A stretch of DNA of 64,000 nt, taken from the NCBI GenBank assembly GCA_020639295.1, contig JACKGY010000005.1:248001-312000 (forward strand). Direction: 5' to 3'. The notes under the pieces were generated by a model. It was not told where the DNA came from and did not search any database. It saw nothing but the letters and a program-made list of their open reading frames with translations. The DNA is from Planctomycetota bacterium (lineage in GTDB: Bacteria; Planctomycetota; GCA-002687715; DRQF01). The position numbers and the translations under genes were made by a program. Positions 52,934 through 62,421 of this stretch are shown piece after piece (the first letter of the stretch is position 1; every line of letters starts with the position of its first letter).

Positions 52934-54702
52934 CGTCGTTCCTCCTCCTCGACGGCCGCGAAGCGCAGGAGCTCGAAGCCGTGGTCGCGACCGACCTCGT
53001 CGTCATGGACGACCTGCCAGCGGCGTCGAGCGATCGCCGGCGGCAGGCCCGCGCGGTCGTCGGCGCGAATCAACAGGAATTCGTTCGCCGGCGTGGCGAG
53101 CCAGCCCTCGAGCGCCACGCGCGCCGCGCGCTCGAGCGCGGCGACCCGCGCCTCCCGGTCGAGATCGGCGGGAACTCCGGCCTCGTCGCCACGCAGCTCG
53201 GCGATGCGGCGGCCGAAGTAGTAGAGGATGCCCTCGTCGTGGTGGCGGTAGATCGCCATCGGCCGGTCGCCGACGCGCGCGCGCAGCTCCTCGGCGAGAC
53301 CGCGGCGCGAGCGGGCCCCGTCCAGGGCCGGTACGAGCAGCGCGCAGCAGGCGCAGAGACCGAGGGCCAGGGCGAGCGCGGCCTTGTCGATCGCGAAGTC
53401 GAGCCGCCGGCGGAGGAGATCGACCGCGACCAGGACCGCGCCGGCGAGGAAGGGCAGGGCGGCCAGGCGGGCGCCACGCGCCAGCGCCGCGAAGCCGACC
53501 TCACCGGCGGCCGGCAGACCGAGAGCGGCCAGTCTGGTGCTCGCTCCCGGCAGGCTCTCGAGGACGCGGTCGCGCAGGGCACCCGGGAAGGACCAGAGCA
53601 GGAATCCCGCGCCGATCCCCAGGAGGACGAGGCCGATCAGGCCGAGGACGAGACCGAGCCAGCCGCGCGCGAGGCGATCGGCGCGCTCGCTGACGCCGGC
53701 GGCGATGGCCTGGGCGAAGAGCACCTGGAAGGGCGCGTGGAACAGGAAGGCATAGATGCTGCGCTTGCCCGGAAAGAGCGACTGGACCAGGAGGAAGAGC
53801 AGGATCCACAGCAGGCAGAAGGCGGCGAGCCGGCGACCGGGCGCGCCGACCAGGGCGCGGATCGAAGGCAGGAGCCAGAGCGGCAGCACCAGGATGAACG
53901 GGGCCAGGGCCGCGGGCAGGCGCCGCAGGTAGAAGTGCCAGGGCTGCAGGTGCGCGAGGCCCTTGGCGGCGCGGTCGACGACGTTGCGCATGAACAGCTC
54001 GTCGCGCACGAAGGCGAAACCGGCCTCCTCCACCGCCAGGATCAGCCAGAGCGCGATCGGCAGGATCAGCGCCACCAGGAAGCCGTAGATTCCGGGACCG
54101 GGCCGGGCGCCCTCGCGGCGCGGCGGGCGACCGATCAGGCGCCAGAGAACGAGCAAGGGCAGGACCAGGAGGGCGAGCGGCCCCTTGACCAGCACCGCCA
54201 GGCCCAGGGCGAGACCGCTTCGGGTCAGGAGGCCGGCCCGCCCCTCCTCCAGCGCCCGGAAGCCGTCGAAGGCCGACCAGGTCAGGAGGCCGGCGAAGAG
54301 CAGGTCGAGCTGGGCGTAACGGGCCTGCCAGGCGAAGGCGGCGGTGGCCAGCGGGAGGATTCCGGCCAGGAAGCCGGCCTGGGCTCCGGTGCTGCGGCCG
54401 ACCGCGAGACCGAGCGCGAGGACCAGGATCGCGGCCCCGAGGACCGAGGGCAGGCGCAGGCACCACTCGTCGACGCCACCGCGGAACCAGGCGGCGGCGC
54501 GGACGAGCCAGAAGTAACCGGGGGGCTTGTCGCCGTAGGCCTCGCCGTTCAGGCGCAGCGCCGCGACCACGCCCTCGGCCTCCATCTCGGCGGCGATCGC
54601 GCCGTAGCGGGCCTCGTCCGGCGGCCAGAAGTCGCGTTCGCCCAGCCCCGGAAGCGTCGTCAGCGCGACGAGCGCGAGCAGGAGATAGGCGATGAAGCGC
54701 AT
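52930..54702 (-). CDS. ArnT/PMT-like GT-C glycosyltransferase
   Basis: 590 aa with about 12 transmembrane helices. The first periplasmic loop has ERDFWPPDEARYGAIAAEM and NGEAYGDKPPGYFWL, the signature of the ArnT/RgtA type (Asp-Glu catalytic pair, KPPG). A C-terminal periplasmic domain begins near residue 460. Such enzymes move a sugar (aminoarabinose, galacturonate, mannose) from polyprenyl phosphate to lipid A, glycan or protein. Together with the coupled GT2 gene this is a lipid-linked glycosylation pair; the sugar is not predictable. Divergent from the ECF sigma gene. Confidence 0.88.
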   Translation of the reverse strand: MRFIAYLLLALVALTTLPGLGERDFWPPDEARYGAIAAEMEAEGVVAALRLNGEAYGDKPPGYFWLVRAAAWFRGGVDEWCLRLPSVLGAAILVLALGLAVGRSTGAQAGFLAGILPLATAAFAWQARYAQLDLLFAGLLTWSAFDGFRALEEGRAGLLTRSGLALGLAVLVKGPLALLVLPLLVLWRLIGRPPRREGARPGPGIYGFLVALILPIALWLILAVEEAGFAFVRDELFMRNVVDRAAKGLAHLQPWHFYLRRLPAALAPFILVLPLWLLPSIRALVGAPGRRLAAFCLLWILLFLLVQSLFPGKRSIYAFLFHAPFQVLFAQAIAAGVSERADRLARGWLGLVLGLIGLVLLGIGAGFLLWSFPGALRDRVLESLPGASTRLAALGLPAAGEVGFAALARGARLAALPFLAGAVLVAVDLLRRRLDFAIDKAALALALGLCACCALLVPALDGARSRRGLAEELRARVGDRPMAIYRHHDEGILYYFGRRIAELRGDEAGVPADLDREARVAALERAARVALEGWLATPANEFLLIRADDRAGLPPAIARRRWQVVHDDEVGRDHGFELLRFAAVEEEERR

Positions 54703-54848
54703 CGAAGGCTCCCTCCGTCCGGTCGGCCGACCGGAATCGGAGGACCCCGGAGGCAGGGGATTTTGTCAAGCCGGCCCTGGAGGGAAAAGAGAGGAGCCAT
54801 GCTATAAGGGCCAGTCCGCAAAAGGATAACGGGAAGCGATAGGACCAG

Positions 54849-55427
54849 ATGCCGGACCGCGATTCCACCGCCGAGTTCGAGGCTCTCGCGACGCCTCAGA
54901 TCGACGCCCTGCTCCGCACGGCGCGGCGGCTCGTCCGTGATCCGGGCGAGGCGGAGGATCTGGTCCAGGACGCCCTCCTGAAGGGCTACCGCTTCTTCGA
55001 TCGCTTCGAGCGCGACAGCAACTTCAAGGCCTGGATCTTCAAGATCCTGATGAACACCTTCGTCAACGTCTACCGCCAGAAGCGCCGGCGCGGCCCGACG
55101 GTCGACGCCGAGCTGGCGGCGGAGCTGGAGGCGGAGGTGAGCCCGAACGCCGGTCTCGACGAGATCGAGAGCTTCGGGGCCAAGGAGGAGGCCATGCTCG
55201 ACCTGGTGGACGACCGCATCCGTCAGGCCGTACTCGACCTCCCCGAGCACCTTCGGATCGTCTTCGGCCTGAGCGCGATCGAGGATCTGAAGTACCGGGA
55301 GATCGCCGAGGTCCTGGAGGTCCCCGTGGGCACGGTGATGTCCCGGCTCTTCCGCGCGCGGGCCATGCTCAAGGAACGCCTGCGGGAGCTGGCCGCGACC
55401 AACGGGATCGAGGAGAGCGAACCATGA
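54849..55427 (+). CDS. ECF RNA polymerase sigma factor (RpoE-like)
   Basis: 192 aa. Region 2 (ARRLVRDPGEAEDLVQDALLKGYRFFDRF, then NFKAWIFKILMNTFVNVYR) and region 4 (LDLPEHLRIVFGLSAIEDLKYREIAEVLEVPVGTVMSRLFRARAML) are intact; region 3 is absent as in the ECF group. The linker has an acidic stretch (AELAAELEAEVS). The gene is followed after 124 bases by a membrane protein that looks like its anti-sigma factor. A TATAAG sits about 50 bases upstream of the ATG but without a good -35. An ECF-type autoregulated promoter (AAC/CGT) was not identified with confidence. Confidence 0.92.
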   Translation: MPDRDSTAEFEALATPQIDALLRTARRLVRDPGEAEDLVQDALLKGYRFFDRFERDSNFKAWIFKILMNTFVNVYRQKRRRGPTVDAELAAELEAEVSPNAGLDEIESFGAKEEAMLDLVDDRIRQAVLDLPEHLRIVFGLSAIEDLKYREIAEVLEVPVGTVMSRLFRARAMLKERLRELAATNGIEESEP

Positions 55428-55551
55428 TGGCTCTCCCCGGCCCCGCATCAGGGCCGAAAAAGAGGAATAAGCGTCCCGTCGGCGGCGCTTCAGCAGATGG
55501 GCAGCAGCAGGTCCAAGACGGGCCCCGGTCGGAACGAGTCGAGGTAATCGA

Positions 55552-56496
55552 GTGAATCGCAACGAATTCGATCAGCTCATGCAGCTCGTTCTCGACGGCG
55601 AGGCCGATGAGGCCGACGTTCGCCGGTTCGAGGCCGCGATCGAATCCTCGAGCTCGTTTCGAGACGCCCATGCCTTCGAACTGCGCCTGCGGGCCCGCGT
55701 CCATGGCGCCCTCGAGGAGGCCCCCGACCAGATCGCGCGAGCCCGGGTCCTGAGCGGATTCCGCGCCGCCCTCGAGGCCGAGCGCCCGGCGGCGGCCCGC
55801 CCCGGCTGGCGGCGCTTCCTGATCCCGGCGGCCACGGCCGCGGCGCTGTTGCTGGCCTTCTGGCTCGGCTGGCGCAGCGGGGATCGCGACCAGGGCCCCG
55901 GCCGGCCGGTCGTCGACGACACGCTGCGCGCCGATCTCGACCGCCGCGGGCCCGCGACCGACGTGGTCGGCGCGGTCAACGTCGCCGAACGCTACTTCCG
56001 CGACCAGGTCGACGAGGAGTGCAAGCGGATCGGCTGCCCGAAGCGCTCGGCGATGAAGTGCCTGAGCGACCAGCCCGACTCCCGGGTCTTCGCCGACGGC
56101 TGCGGGGTCGACTGCAAGAAGCGCATGGAGGCGGCCCACGAACTGGCGGCCCGATGCCTGGGTGGCAACGAGGCCGACCTCGGCCTGCCCGAGGGTTTCG
56201 AGCTGGTCGGCTGGCGCGTGGCCCAGATCGAGCTGGGCGACCACCGCATCCGCGTACCCCACTTCGTCTTCCTGTCCGACAGCGCCCGGGTCTCGGCCTA
56301 CGTCCTCTGCGACAGCGAGTGCGCCAGCATCACCGAGGGCCTCCACCAGATGGGGGCCGAGGATGCCCGGGGCGAGACCTGCCTCTGGGGTTGCCCGCAG
56401 CGCGGCCTGATCGTCCGCCGCATCGGCCAGGCCTGGGTGGTGATCTCCTCCGAGATCGCCATGGACCGCCTGGCCAAGATCGCCGCCGAGTTCTGA
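55552..56496 (+). CDS. probable anti-sigma factor with cysteine-rich periplasmic domain
   Basis: 314 aa, GTG start at 55552 with GAGG 7 bases upstream. The N-terminal ~95 residues (EFDQLMQLVLDGEADEADVRRFE, then ARARVLSGFRAALEAE) resemble anti-sigma domains without the zinc motif. One transmembrane helix lies at about 101-118. The periplasmic part carries eleven cysteines, many paired: CKRIGC, KCLSD, GCGVDCKK, RCLGG, CDSECAS, CLWGC. This pattern suggests a disulfide-rich or metal-binding sensor. With the ECF gene directly upstream it likely controls sigma activity in response to an envelope redox or metal signal; that role is inferred from context. Confidence 0.7.
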   Translation: MNRNEFDQLMQLVLDGEADEADVRRFEAAIESSSSFRDAHAFELRLRARVHGALEEAPDQIARARVLSGFRAALEAERPAAARPGWRRFLIPAATAAALLLAFWLGWRSGDRDQGPGRPVVDDTLRADLDRRGPATDVVGAVNVAERYFRDQVDEECKRIGCPKRSAMKCLSDQPDSRVFADGCGVDCKKRMEAAHELAARCLGGNEADLGLPEGFELVGWRVAQIELGDHRIRVPHFVFLSDSARVSAYVLCDSECASITEGLHQMGAEDARGETCLWGCPQRGLIVRRIGQAWVVISSEIAMDRLAKIAAEF

Positions 56497-56606
56497 TCGC
56501 CCCCCCCCTCCTCCTGCTCGCTCCTGGCCCCGGCCGCCCCGATTCACCATAATCCGCCTTCGTCAGCCGCCCCCGCCGGGGTCGGCAGCTGCTTGCCGAG
56601 ACGAGG

Positions 56607-57635
56607 ATGAGCGGAAACGAGATCGGCGTCGTGGTCTTCGGAGCCGGACGGTGGGGGCGCAATCACCTGCGCTGCCTCGCGTCCCTCGGTGCCCTCCGTG
56701 CCCTGGTCGACCCCGATCCCGCGACCCGCGCCGCGGCGGCCGAGACCTGGAAGGTCCCGGCCTTCGCCAACGAGCGCGAACTCGAGGCCGCCGGGCTGGA
56801 GCTCCAGGCCGCGGTCATCGCCACGCCGGCGGAGACGCATTCGCAGGTCGGCCTGCGCGCCCTCGAGCTGGGGCTCGATCTCCTGGTCGAGAAGCCGCTG
56901 GCGCTCTCGGTCGAGGACGCGGAATTCCTGCTCGCCGAGGCCGAGCGGCGCGACCGCATCCTCATGACCGGACATCTCCTGCTCTATCATCCCGCGGTCG
57001 AGGCGCTGAAGGCGCTGATCGACGCCGGGGAGCTGGGCGAGATCCGCTACGTCTACTCCAACCGCCTCAATCTCGGTCGGGTGCGCCGTGAAGAGAACAT
57101 CCTGTGGAGCTTCGCTCCGCACGACGTCGCCGCGATCCTCCATCTGCTCGGCGCCCTGCCGGTGGAGGTCCGGGCGACCGGAGGCCACTGGCTGCAGCAC
57201 GGCGTCGCCGACGTCACCCTCACCCACATGGTCTTCCCCGGCGGCCAGCAGGCGCACGTCTTCGTCTCCTGGCTCCACCCCTTCAAGGAGCAGCGTCTGG
57301 TCGTCGTCGGCTCGGAGAAGATGGCCGTCTTCGACGACCTGCGCCGCGAGGCCCGCCTGGTCGTGATCGACAGCGGCGTCGAACTCGACCATGACGGTCG
57401 CGCCCTCGAACGGCGCGGCGAGGAACGCGTGCTCCCGATCGCGACCACCGAGCCCTTGCTGGCCGAGTGTCGCCACTTCATCGACTGCTGCCGCGATCGC
57501 CGTCGGCCGCTCACCGATGGCCATCACGGACTCGACGTCCTCCGCGTGCTCGCCGCGGCCGAGTCCGGCCTGCCGCGGCCGACCCGCGCGCCCCGCCTGG
57601 AGGACCTCCGGCACGATCGCAGCGCCGGGGCCTGA
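56607..57635 (+). CDS. Gfo/Idh/MocA dehydrogenase, UDP-GlcNAc 3-dehydrogenase (GnnA/WlbA)-like
   Basis: 342 aa. The Rossmann NAD motif VVFGAGRWGRNHLRCL is at about 8-23, and the catalytic-region EKP is in LLVEKPLAL near residue 97. GHLLLYHPAVEALKALI and YSNRLNLGRVRREENILWSFAPHDVA match the WlbA/GnnA subgroup that oxidises the 3-position of UDP-GlcNAc or its uronate. In lipid A synthesis the partner is GnnB; no aminotransferase is adjacent here. Activity beyond the subgroup is uncertain. It converges with sfsA, 6 bases between stops. Confidence 0.82.
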   Translation: MSGNEIGVVVFGAGRWGRNHLRCLASLGALRALVDPDPATRAAAAETWKVPAFANERELEAAGLELQAAVIATPAETHSQVGLRALELGLDLLVEKPLALSVEDAEFLLAEAERRDRILMTGHLLLYHPAVEALKALIDAGELGEIRYVYSNRLNLGRVRREENILWSFAPHDVAAILHLLGALPVEVRATGGHWLQHGVADVTLTHMVFPGGQQAHVFVSWLHPFKEQRLVVVGSEKMAVFDDLRREARLVVIDSGVELDHDGRALERRGEERVLPIATTEPLLAECRHFIDCCRDRRRPLTDGHHGLDVLRVLAAAESGLPRPTRAPRLEDLRHDRSAGA

Positions 57636-57641
57636 ATTCGC

Positions 57642-58358
57642 TCACTCCAGTTCGACCGGCACCCGCGTTCCCAGCCTGATGCTGCCGCCGCTCAGGTCGA
57701 GGCCGTAGGCGATGACCTCGACCCCCTGCCGACTCACCTCGATCAGCGTCGCCGCGTAGTCGGGGTCGATCTCGGGGGCGAGCCCGATCCGATCACAGTC
57801 GCCACGACCGAGCAGGAAGAACTGGATCGCGCGCCGCCCGGAGGCGGCGAGCCCGGCGAGTTCCTCGAGGTGGGCCCGACCGCGGCTGGTGACCGCGTCG
57901 GGAAAGTCCGCGCGCCGCGGTCGGGTCGCGGAGGCCATGGTGACGTTCTTGATCTCGACCCAGCCGAGGACCTCGCCCCCGACCTCGGAGTGCAGGGCGA
58001 GATCGAGGCGTCGTCCCGACTCGAGGCGCGGCTCACGCCGCAGGCCGCCGCCGGCGGGAATCTCGGCGACGCGACCGGCGAGGATGCCGTCATGCACGAT
58101 GCGATTGGGCAGGCTGGTGTCCACGAGCGCCCAGGCGCCGTCCTCGACCTCGAGCAGGACGAGCGTCCAGGCCAGCTTCCGACGCGGGTCGTTCGCGGGC
58201 CGGAGCAGCGCGCGACGGCCCGCGCCGAGCAGGGTCTTCATGCTGCCGGTGTTGGGGCAATGCGCGCAGACGTCGCGGCCGTCATCGAGCCGACAGTCGG
58301 CGAAGAACCGCTGCCGGCGGCGCAAGAAGACGGCGGGGACGAGGTCCTGCATGTTCAT
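57642..58358 (-). CDS. sfsA: SfsA family protein (sugar fermentation stimulation, nucleic-acid-binding)
   Basis: 238 aa, full length. Family signatures are the N-terminal PAVFLRRRQRFFADCRL OB-like part, VCAHCPNTGSMKTLL (the CPNTG-M motif) and, in the nuclease-like C-terminal half, VLGWVEIKNVTMA (with E-x-K) followed by PDAVTSRGRAHLEEL. SfsA was described as a DNA-binding regulator in E. coli; its fold is PD-(D/E)XK-like. Here it stands alone. Biological role not established. Confidence 0.93.
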   Translation of the reverse strand: MNMQDLVPAVFLRRRQRFFADCRLDDGRDVCAHCPNTGSMKTLLGAGRRALLRPANDPRRKLAWTLVLLEVEDGAWALVDTSLPNRIVHDGILAGRVAEIPAGGGLRREPRLESGRRLDLALHSEVGGEVLGWVEIKNVTMASATRPRRADFPDAVTSRGRAHLEELAGLAASGRRAIQFFLLGRGDCDRIGLAPEIDPDYAATLIEVSRQGVEVIAYGLDLSGGSIRLGTRVPVELE

Positions 58359-58524
58359 GCCCTGGTACCCGGGAATCGACGCGTTCTTTGTCGCCGATGC
58401 GCCAATGGCTACCCTGACGGCGACGTAAGGATCGCAGGCGCGAGTCTATCTGAACTGAGGCCGACGAGCGTATCCACGGTACCGATCCCCTCGTCACGTC
58501 CCTTGATCCACGGGGAGCCTGCTC

Positions 58525-61500
58525 ATGGCGCCTTGCCGTTTCGTCACCTTCGTCATCCTCGCCCTCGCCGGCATCCTCGCCGCCGAGTCCAGCGCCCAGT
58601 GGCGCCTGGTCGGCCCGGGGCAGGTCCGCGTGCTCGAGGCCGAAGCCGATCGGCTGGTCCTTCGCCTCGAGGCGAGTCGGATCGACGCCGTCGCGGCTCG
58701 CCTCGGCCTCGACGCCTCGGCCTTCGAGGCCCATGCCCTGCCCGGCTACTGGCTGGTGAGAACGACCGATCCCGGGGCTCTGCGCGCGCGAGCGCTCGAA
58801 CTGTCCGAGGTCGGCTTCGCCTCGCCGCTCTTCCGTGACGACTGTGGCGGTCCCGCCTTTCCGGTCCGCAGCATCATCGTCCTGCTCGATCGCGCCGAGG
58901 CCGAGGAGGCCGTGCTGGCGGCCCTGACCGAGCGTGGCGGTGGTCGCGTGCTCGAGCGCGACTGGCAGGGCCTCGCCGGCGCGCTCCTCATCGAACCGGC
59001 GAGCCGCGATGGCGGCCTGATCCTCGACCTGGCGGCCGCGATGTCGACGCTGCCCGGTGTCCGCTTCGCCGAACCCGACCTCTGTTTCACCGGCCGTAGC
59101 GCCCATCTGCCCAACGATCCCCGCTTCATCGAGATGTGGGGTTTCAACCTCGGTCTCCAGCTCGGCCTCGCGGTCACCGACTGCGACGTCGACGCCCCCG
59201 AGGCCTGGGACCTGAGCCAGGGCGACGCCGCGATCAAGATCGCCGTCCTCGACGACGGCGTGCAGCGCGACCATCCCGACATGCCGCAGGATCTGCCGGG
59301 CACCGACACCACCGGTCTGGGATTGGGTGACGGCTCGCCGAGCACGGCCTTCGACAATCACGGCAGCTCGGTCGCCGGCCTGATCGTCGGCCGGCCGGAC
59401 AACGGCTACGGCATCGCCGGACTCGCCCCCGAGGTCCAGCTCCATCGCGTGCGCTGCTACGACAGCACCGGCCCCGGGGTCTTCACCACGATGTCCTCCT
59501 GGACCGTGGCGGCGCTCAGCTACTGCGAGACCGAGGGCATCCGGATCACCAACAACTCGGTTGTGCTCGGCCTGCAGCCGATGGCCACGACGACCAAGTA
59601 CGACACGACCGCGGCCAACGGCATGATCCACTACGCCGCGGCCGGCAACGATCCGCAGCTCGGCACCCGTTATCCCGCCAACCTCGCCTCGGTTCGCGGC
59701 CTGATCGGCCTCGGCTACAACGGCCAGATCGCCAGCTTCTCGGCCAGCGGCCCCGACATGGACTACACCGGACCGGCGGAGCAGCTCATCACCTGCGATC
59801 GCTCGGGCAGTGACGGCTACAACGCGGACGACTTCGTCTACCAGCAGGGCACCAGCTTCGCCACCGCCACCGCGACGGCGATCGGCGCGCTCGTGCTCAG
59901 CATCAATCCCCTGCTGACCGACGTCGACGTCCACGAGATCATGGCGGCGGGTGCCATGGACCTGGGCGCGCCCGGCTTCGATGCCACCTACGGCCACGGT
60001 CTCATCAATGCCTTCCATGCCGCCTGGCGCGCCGCCATGACCCGCAGCGACCCCGAGGCGGTGATCTGGATGCAGACCAGCGTCCAGCTCGACTCGCGGC
60101 AGGGCGCCGCGGTCGTCCTCGTCGGCGACGTCGATGGCGACGGACGGCCCGAGTTCGCGATCGGCGCGCCGGAGCACGATGGCGTCGCCGGCGTCGACTG
60201 CGGTCGGGTCGAACTGCGCTCCGGTCGGAGCGGCGCGATCCTCTGGGCGATCGAAGGCACGGAGGCCGGCGAGCGCTTCGGCGCCGCCCTGGCCGCGCCC
60301 GGCGACCTCGACGGCGACGGCCTGCCCGACCTGGCGATCGGCGCCCCGGCGGCCACGGTGATGGGCATGGTCGACGCCGGCCGGGTCGTCATCCATTCCG
60401 GCGGCGACGGCAGCTTCATCCGCGACCTTCCGGGCGGCGCCGCCGCCGAGGCCTTCGGCGCCGCCCTGGCGGCGATGGGCGACCTGAACGGCAACGGCTT
60501 CGGCGACCTGGCCATCGGCGCGCCCGGCGCGATCGTCGGCATGACGGCCGCGGTCGGTCGCGTGGCCATCCTCGACGGCCAGAACGGCGCCACGATCGGC
60601 GCCGCCAGCGGCAACGAGACCGCCGGCGAGCGCGAGTTCGGCTTCGCCCTCGCCCGCACGGCCGACCACGACAACGACGGCCTGGCCGACCTGCTGGTCG
60701 GCGCGCCCGGCAGCCTCTATGGCGGCAGCGACTCCGGTGCCCTCGTCGTCTTCGGATCGATCAGCGGCAACCGGATCACCACCATCGCGGGGACCACCGC
60801 GCAGGATCGTCTCGGTCAGGCGGTCGCCACCTGGGGTGACCAGACCGGCGACGGCGTCGAGGACTACGTGGCCGGCGTGCCCGGCTTCTCCCTGGCCGTC
60901 GGCCCCGATGGCGGGGCGGCGGTGGTCTTCTCCTCGGCCAGTTCGCTGCCCGTGCTCGCCTACTTCGGCCACAATCCCGGCGACCGCCAGGGCGAGGCCT
61001 TGTGCGCCTCGATCGACGTCGACGGCGACACCGTGCCGGACCTCGCCATCGGCGCGCCCGGCTACGACGGCGCCACGATGGCCGACATCGGTCGGGTCGA
61101 GGTCTGGTCGACGGCCTCGACGCGGCCCCGCTTCGAACTCGTCGGGGGTCGGACCGGACAGCGCTTCGGCGCCGCGCTCGCGGCCCTGGGCGACATCGAT
61201 GGTGACGGCCTGGGCGAGTTCATCGTCGGCGCGCCGGGCGACGGCGCCATGCTGGCCGGTTACGGCGCGATCTTCCCGGCCGCCAACCCGGCCCGGTTGG
61301 GCCCCCTGCCGGCGGCGATCGCCGCCGGTCAGCTCGGCGGCGGCGGTTCCGGCCCCTATGACACCTTCTACGTCAACGAGAGCGCCGGCGGCCTCGACCG
61401 CACCGTGCATGCCGCGATCGGCCAGGATCTCGACTACTCGATGCTCCAGCCCTTCGCCAACCCGAACCCGGCCAACTTCGCGCTCTTCGCCTACCTGGGC

Positions 61501-61779
61501 GTGCCGCCGAGCTATCTCGAGCTGACCTTGCCCTTCGGCATCGGCCCGGTCCTCTGGCTGCCCTGCACGGCCTCGCCGGCCAATCCGATCGGCTTCCTGG
61601 TCACCAACAGCACCGGGCTCGATCCCTGTCCCCAGCTCGTGTCCTCGACCCCGACGCCCTGGCGCTTCACCCATGTCGGCGGCCTGCCCTTCCCCCTGAC
61701 GGTGACCTTCTACGGCATCGTCGAGGAGACGCCGGCCACCCTGTCGGTGACCAACGCGGTGGTCCTGGTGATCGGTTGA
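58525..61779 (+). CDS. secreted subtilisin-like protease with FG-GAP repeats
   Basis: 1084 aa. A signal peptide (FVTFVILALAGILAAESSAQ) and a prodomain-like stretch to about 195 precede an S8 peptidase domain with Asp243 (AVLDDGVQRDHP), His279 (DNHGSSVAGLI) and Ser444 (GTSFATATATA). From about 525 to 910 come roughly six integrin-like FG-GAP repeats with calcium-site patterns (DVDGDGRPEFAIGAPEHDG, DLDGDGLPDLAIGAPA, DLNGNGFGDLAIGAPG). The C-terminal ~170 residues form a beta domain without a membrane anchor. GGAG precedes ATG 58525. Likely an extracellular or surface protease whose propeller binds ligand. Confidence in the domains is high. Confidence 0.92.
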   Translation: MAPCRFVTFVILALAGILAAESSAQWRLVGPGQVRVLEAEADRLVLRLEASRIDAVAARLGLDASAFEAHALPGYWLVRTTDPGALRARALELSEVGFASPLFRDDCGGPAFPVRSIIVLLDRAEAEEAVLAALTERGGGRVLERDWQGLAGALLIEPASRDGGLILDLAAAMSTLPGVRFAEPDLCFTGRSAHLPNDPRFIEMWGFNLGLQLGLAVTDCDVDAPEAWDLSQGDAAIKIAVLDDGVQRDHPDMPQDLPGTDTTGLGLGDGSPSTAFDNHGSSVAGLIVGRPDNGYGIAGLAPEVQLHRVRCYDSTGPGVFTTMSSWTVAALSYCETEGIRITNNSVVLGLQPMATTTKYDTTAANGMIHYAAAGNDPQLGTRYPANLASVRGLIGLGYNGQIASFSASGPDMDYTGPAEQLITCDRSGSDGYNADDFVYQQGTSFATATATAIGALVLSINPLLTDVDVHEIMAAGAMDLGAPGFDATYGHGLINAFHAAWRAAMTRSDPEAVIWMQTSVQLDSRQGAAVVLVGDVDGDGRPEFAIGAPEHDGVAGVDCGRVELRSGRSGAILWAIEGTEAGERFGAALAAPGDLDGDGLPDLAIGAPAATVMGMVDAGRVVIHSGGDGSFIRDLPGGAAAEAFGAALAAMGDLNGNGFGDLAIGAPGAIVGMTAAVGRVAILDGQNGATIGAASGNETAGEREFGFALARTADHDNDGLADLLVGAPGSLYGGSDSGALVVFGSISGNRITTIAGTTAQDRLGQAVATWGDQTGDGVEDYVAGVPGFSLAVGPDGGAAVVFSSASSLPVLAYFGHNPGDRQGEALCASIDVDGDTVPDLAIGAPGYDGATMADIGRVEVWSTASTRPRFELVGGRTGQRFGAALAALGDIDGDGLGEFIVGAPGDGAMLAGYGAIFPAANPARLGPLPAAIAAGQLGGGGSGPYDTFYVNESAGGLDRTVHAAIGQDLDYSMLQPFANPNPANFALFAYLGVPPSYLELTLPFGIGPVLWLPCTASPANPIGFLVTNSTGLDPCPQLVSSTPTPWRFTHVGGLPFPLTVTFYGIVEETPATLSVTNAVVLVIG

Positions 61780-61869
61780 GATTGCCGCGGAAGTAGGTCA
61801 GGCTTGGCCATGTCCAGGACGACGGACCGGCACCACCTGCCGGTCGCCGTCCCCAGCGAAAGGAATGAC

Positions 61870-62370
61870 ATGGCCCAGATCAGCTTCAAGGGCAACCCGG
61901 TCCACACCAACGGCGAACTGCCCGCGGTCGGCTCGGTGGCCCCCGCGTTCCAGCTCACCGCCGGCGACCTCTCCGAGAAGAACCTCGGCAGCTACGCCGG
62001 CAAGAAGAAGATCCTCAACATCGTCCCCAGCCTCGACACCGGCGTCTGCCAGACCTCGGCGCGCACCTTCAACAAGAAGGCCGCCGACCGCGCGGGCGTG
62101 GTCGTGCTCTGCGTCTCGCGCGACCTTCCCTTCGCGCAGAAGCGCTTCTGCGCGGCCGAGGGCATCGAGGCCGTGATCCCGCTGTCCGAGATGCGCGATC
62201 GCGACTTCGGCCGCAACTACGGTTGCGCCATGACCGACGGACCGCTCGCCGGCCTCCTCGCGCGCGCCGTCGTGGTGCTGAACGAGAAGGACGAGGTCAT
62301 CCACGCCGAGCTCGTGCCCGAGATCACCCAGGAGCCCGACTACGACGCGGCCCTGGCCGCCTTGGACTGA
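61870..62370 (+). CDS. tpx: thiol peroxidase Tpx (atypical 2-Cys peroxiredoxin)
   Basis: 166 aa from ATG 61870 (AAAGGAA upstream; matches the family start). The peroxidatic Cys60 is in SLDTGVCQTSARTF and the resolving Cys94 in FAQKRFCAAEG, the same spacing as E. coli Tpx (61/95). It reduces hydroperoxides with thioredoxin. The N-terminal beta-hairpin ISFKGNPVHTNGELPAVG is typical. Single-gene unit: a terminator-like hairpin follows directly. Confidence 0.95.
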   Translation: MAQISFKGNPVHTNGELPAVGSVAPAFQLTAGDLSEKNLGSYAGKKKILNIVPSLDTGVCQTSARTFNKKAADRAGVVVLCVSRDLPFAQKRFCAAEGIEAVIPLSEMRDRDFGRNYGCAMTDGPLAGLLARAVVVLNEKDEVIHAELVPEITQEPDYDAALAALD

Positions 62371-62390
62371 GGTCGTCGGGATCGTTGCCG

Positions 62391-62421
62391 CGGAGGCCGG
62401 GGGCCGAGCTCCCGGCCTCCG
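62391..62421 (+). terminator. hairpin downstream of tpx
   Basis: An 11-bp stem CGGAGGCCGGG/CCCGGCCTCCG with a 9-nt loop, followed by TGCGTTTCC. Likely the tpx terminator although the U-run is short. Confidence 0.55.

Noticed and set aside
58282..61674. 1130-codon open frame on the minus strand opposite the subtilisin gene
   Set aside because: Antisense shadow: repetitive Gly/Arg/Ala/Asp sequence mirroring the FG-GAP repeats, while the plus strand has an intact catalytic triad.
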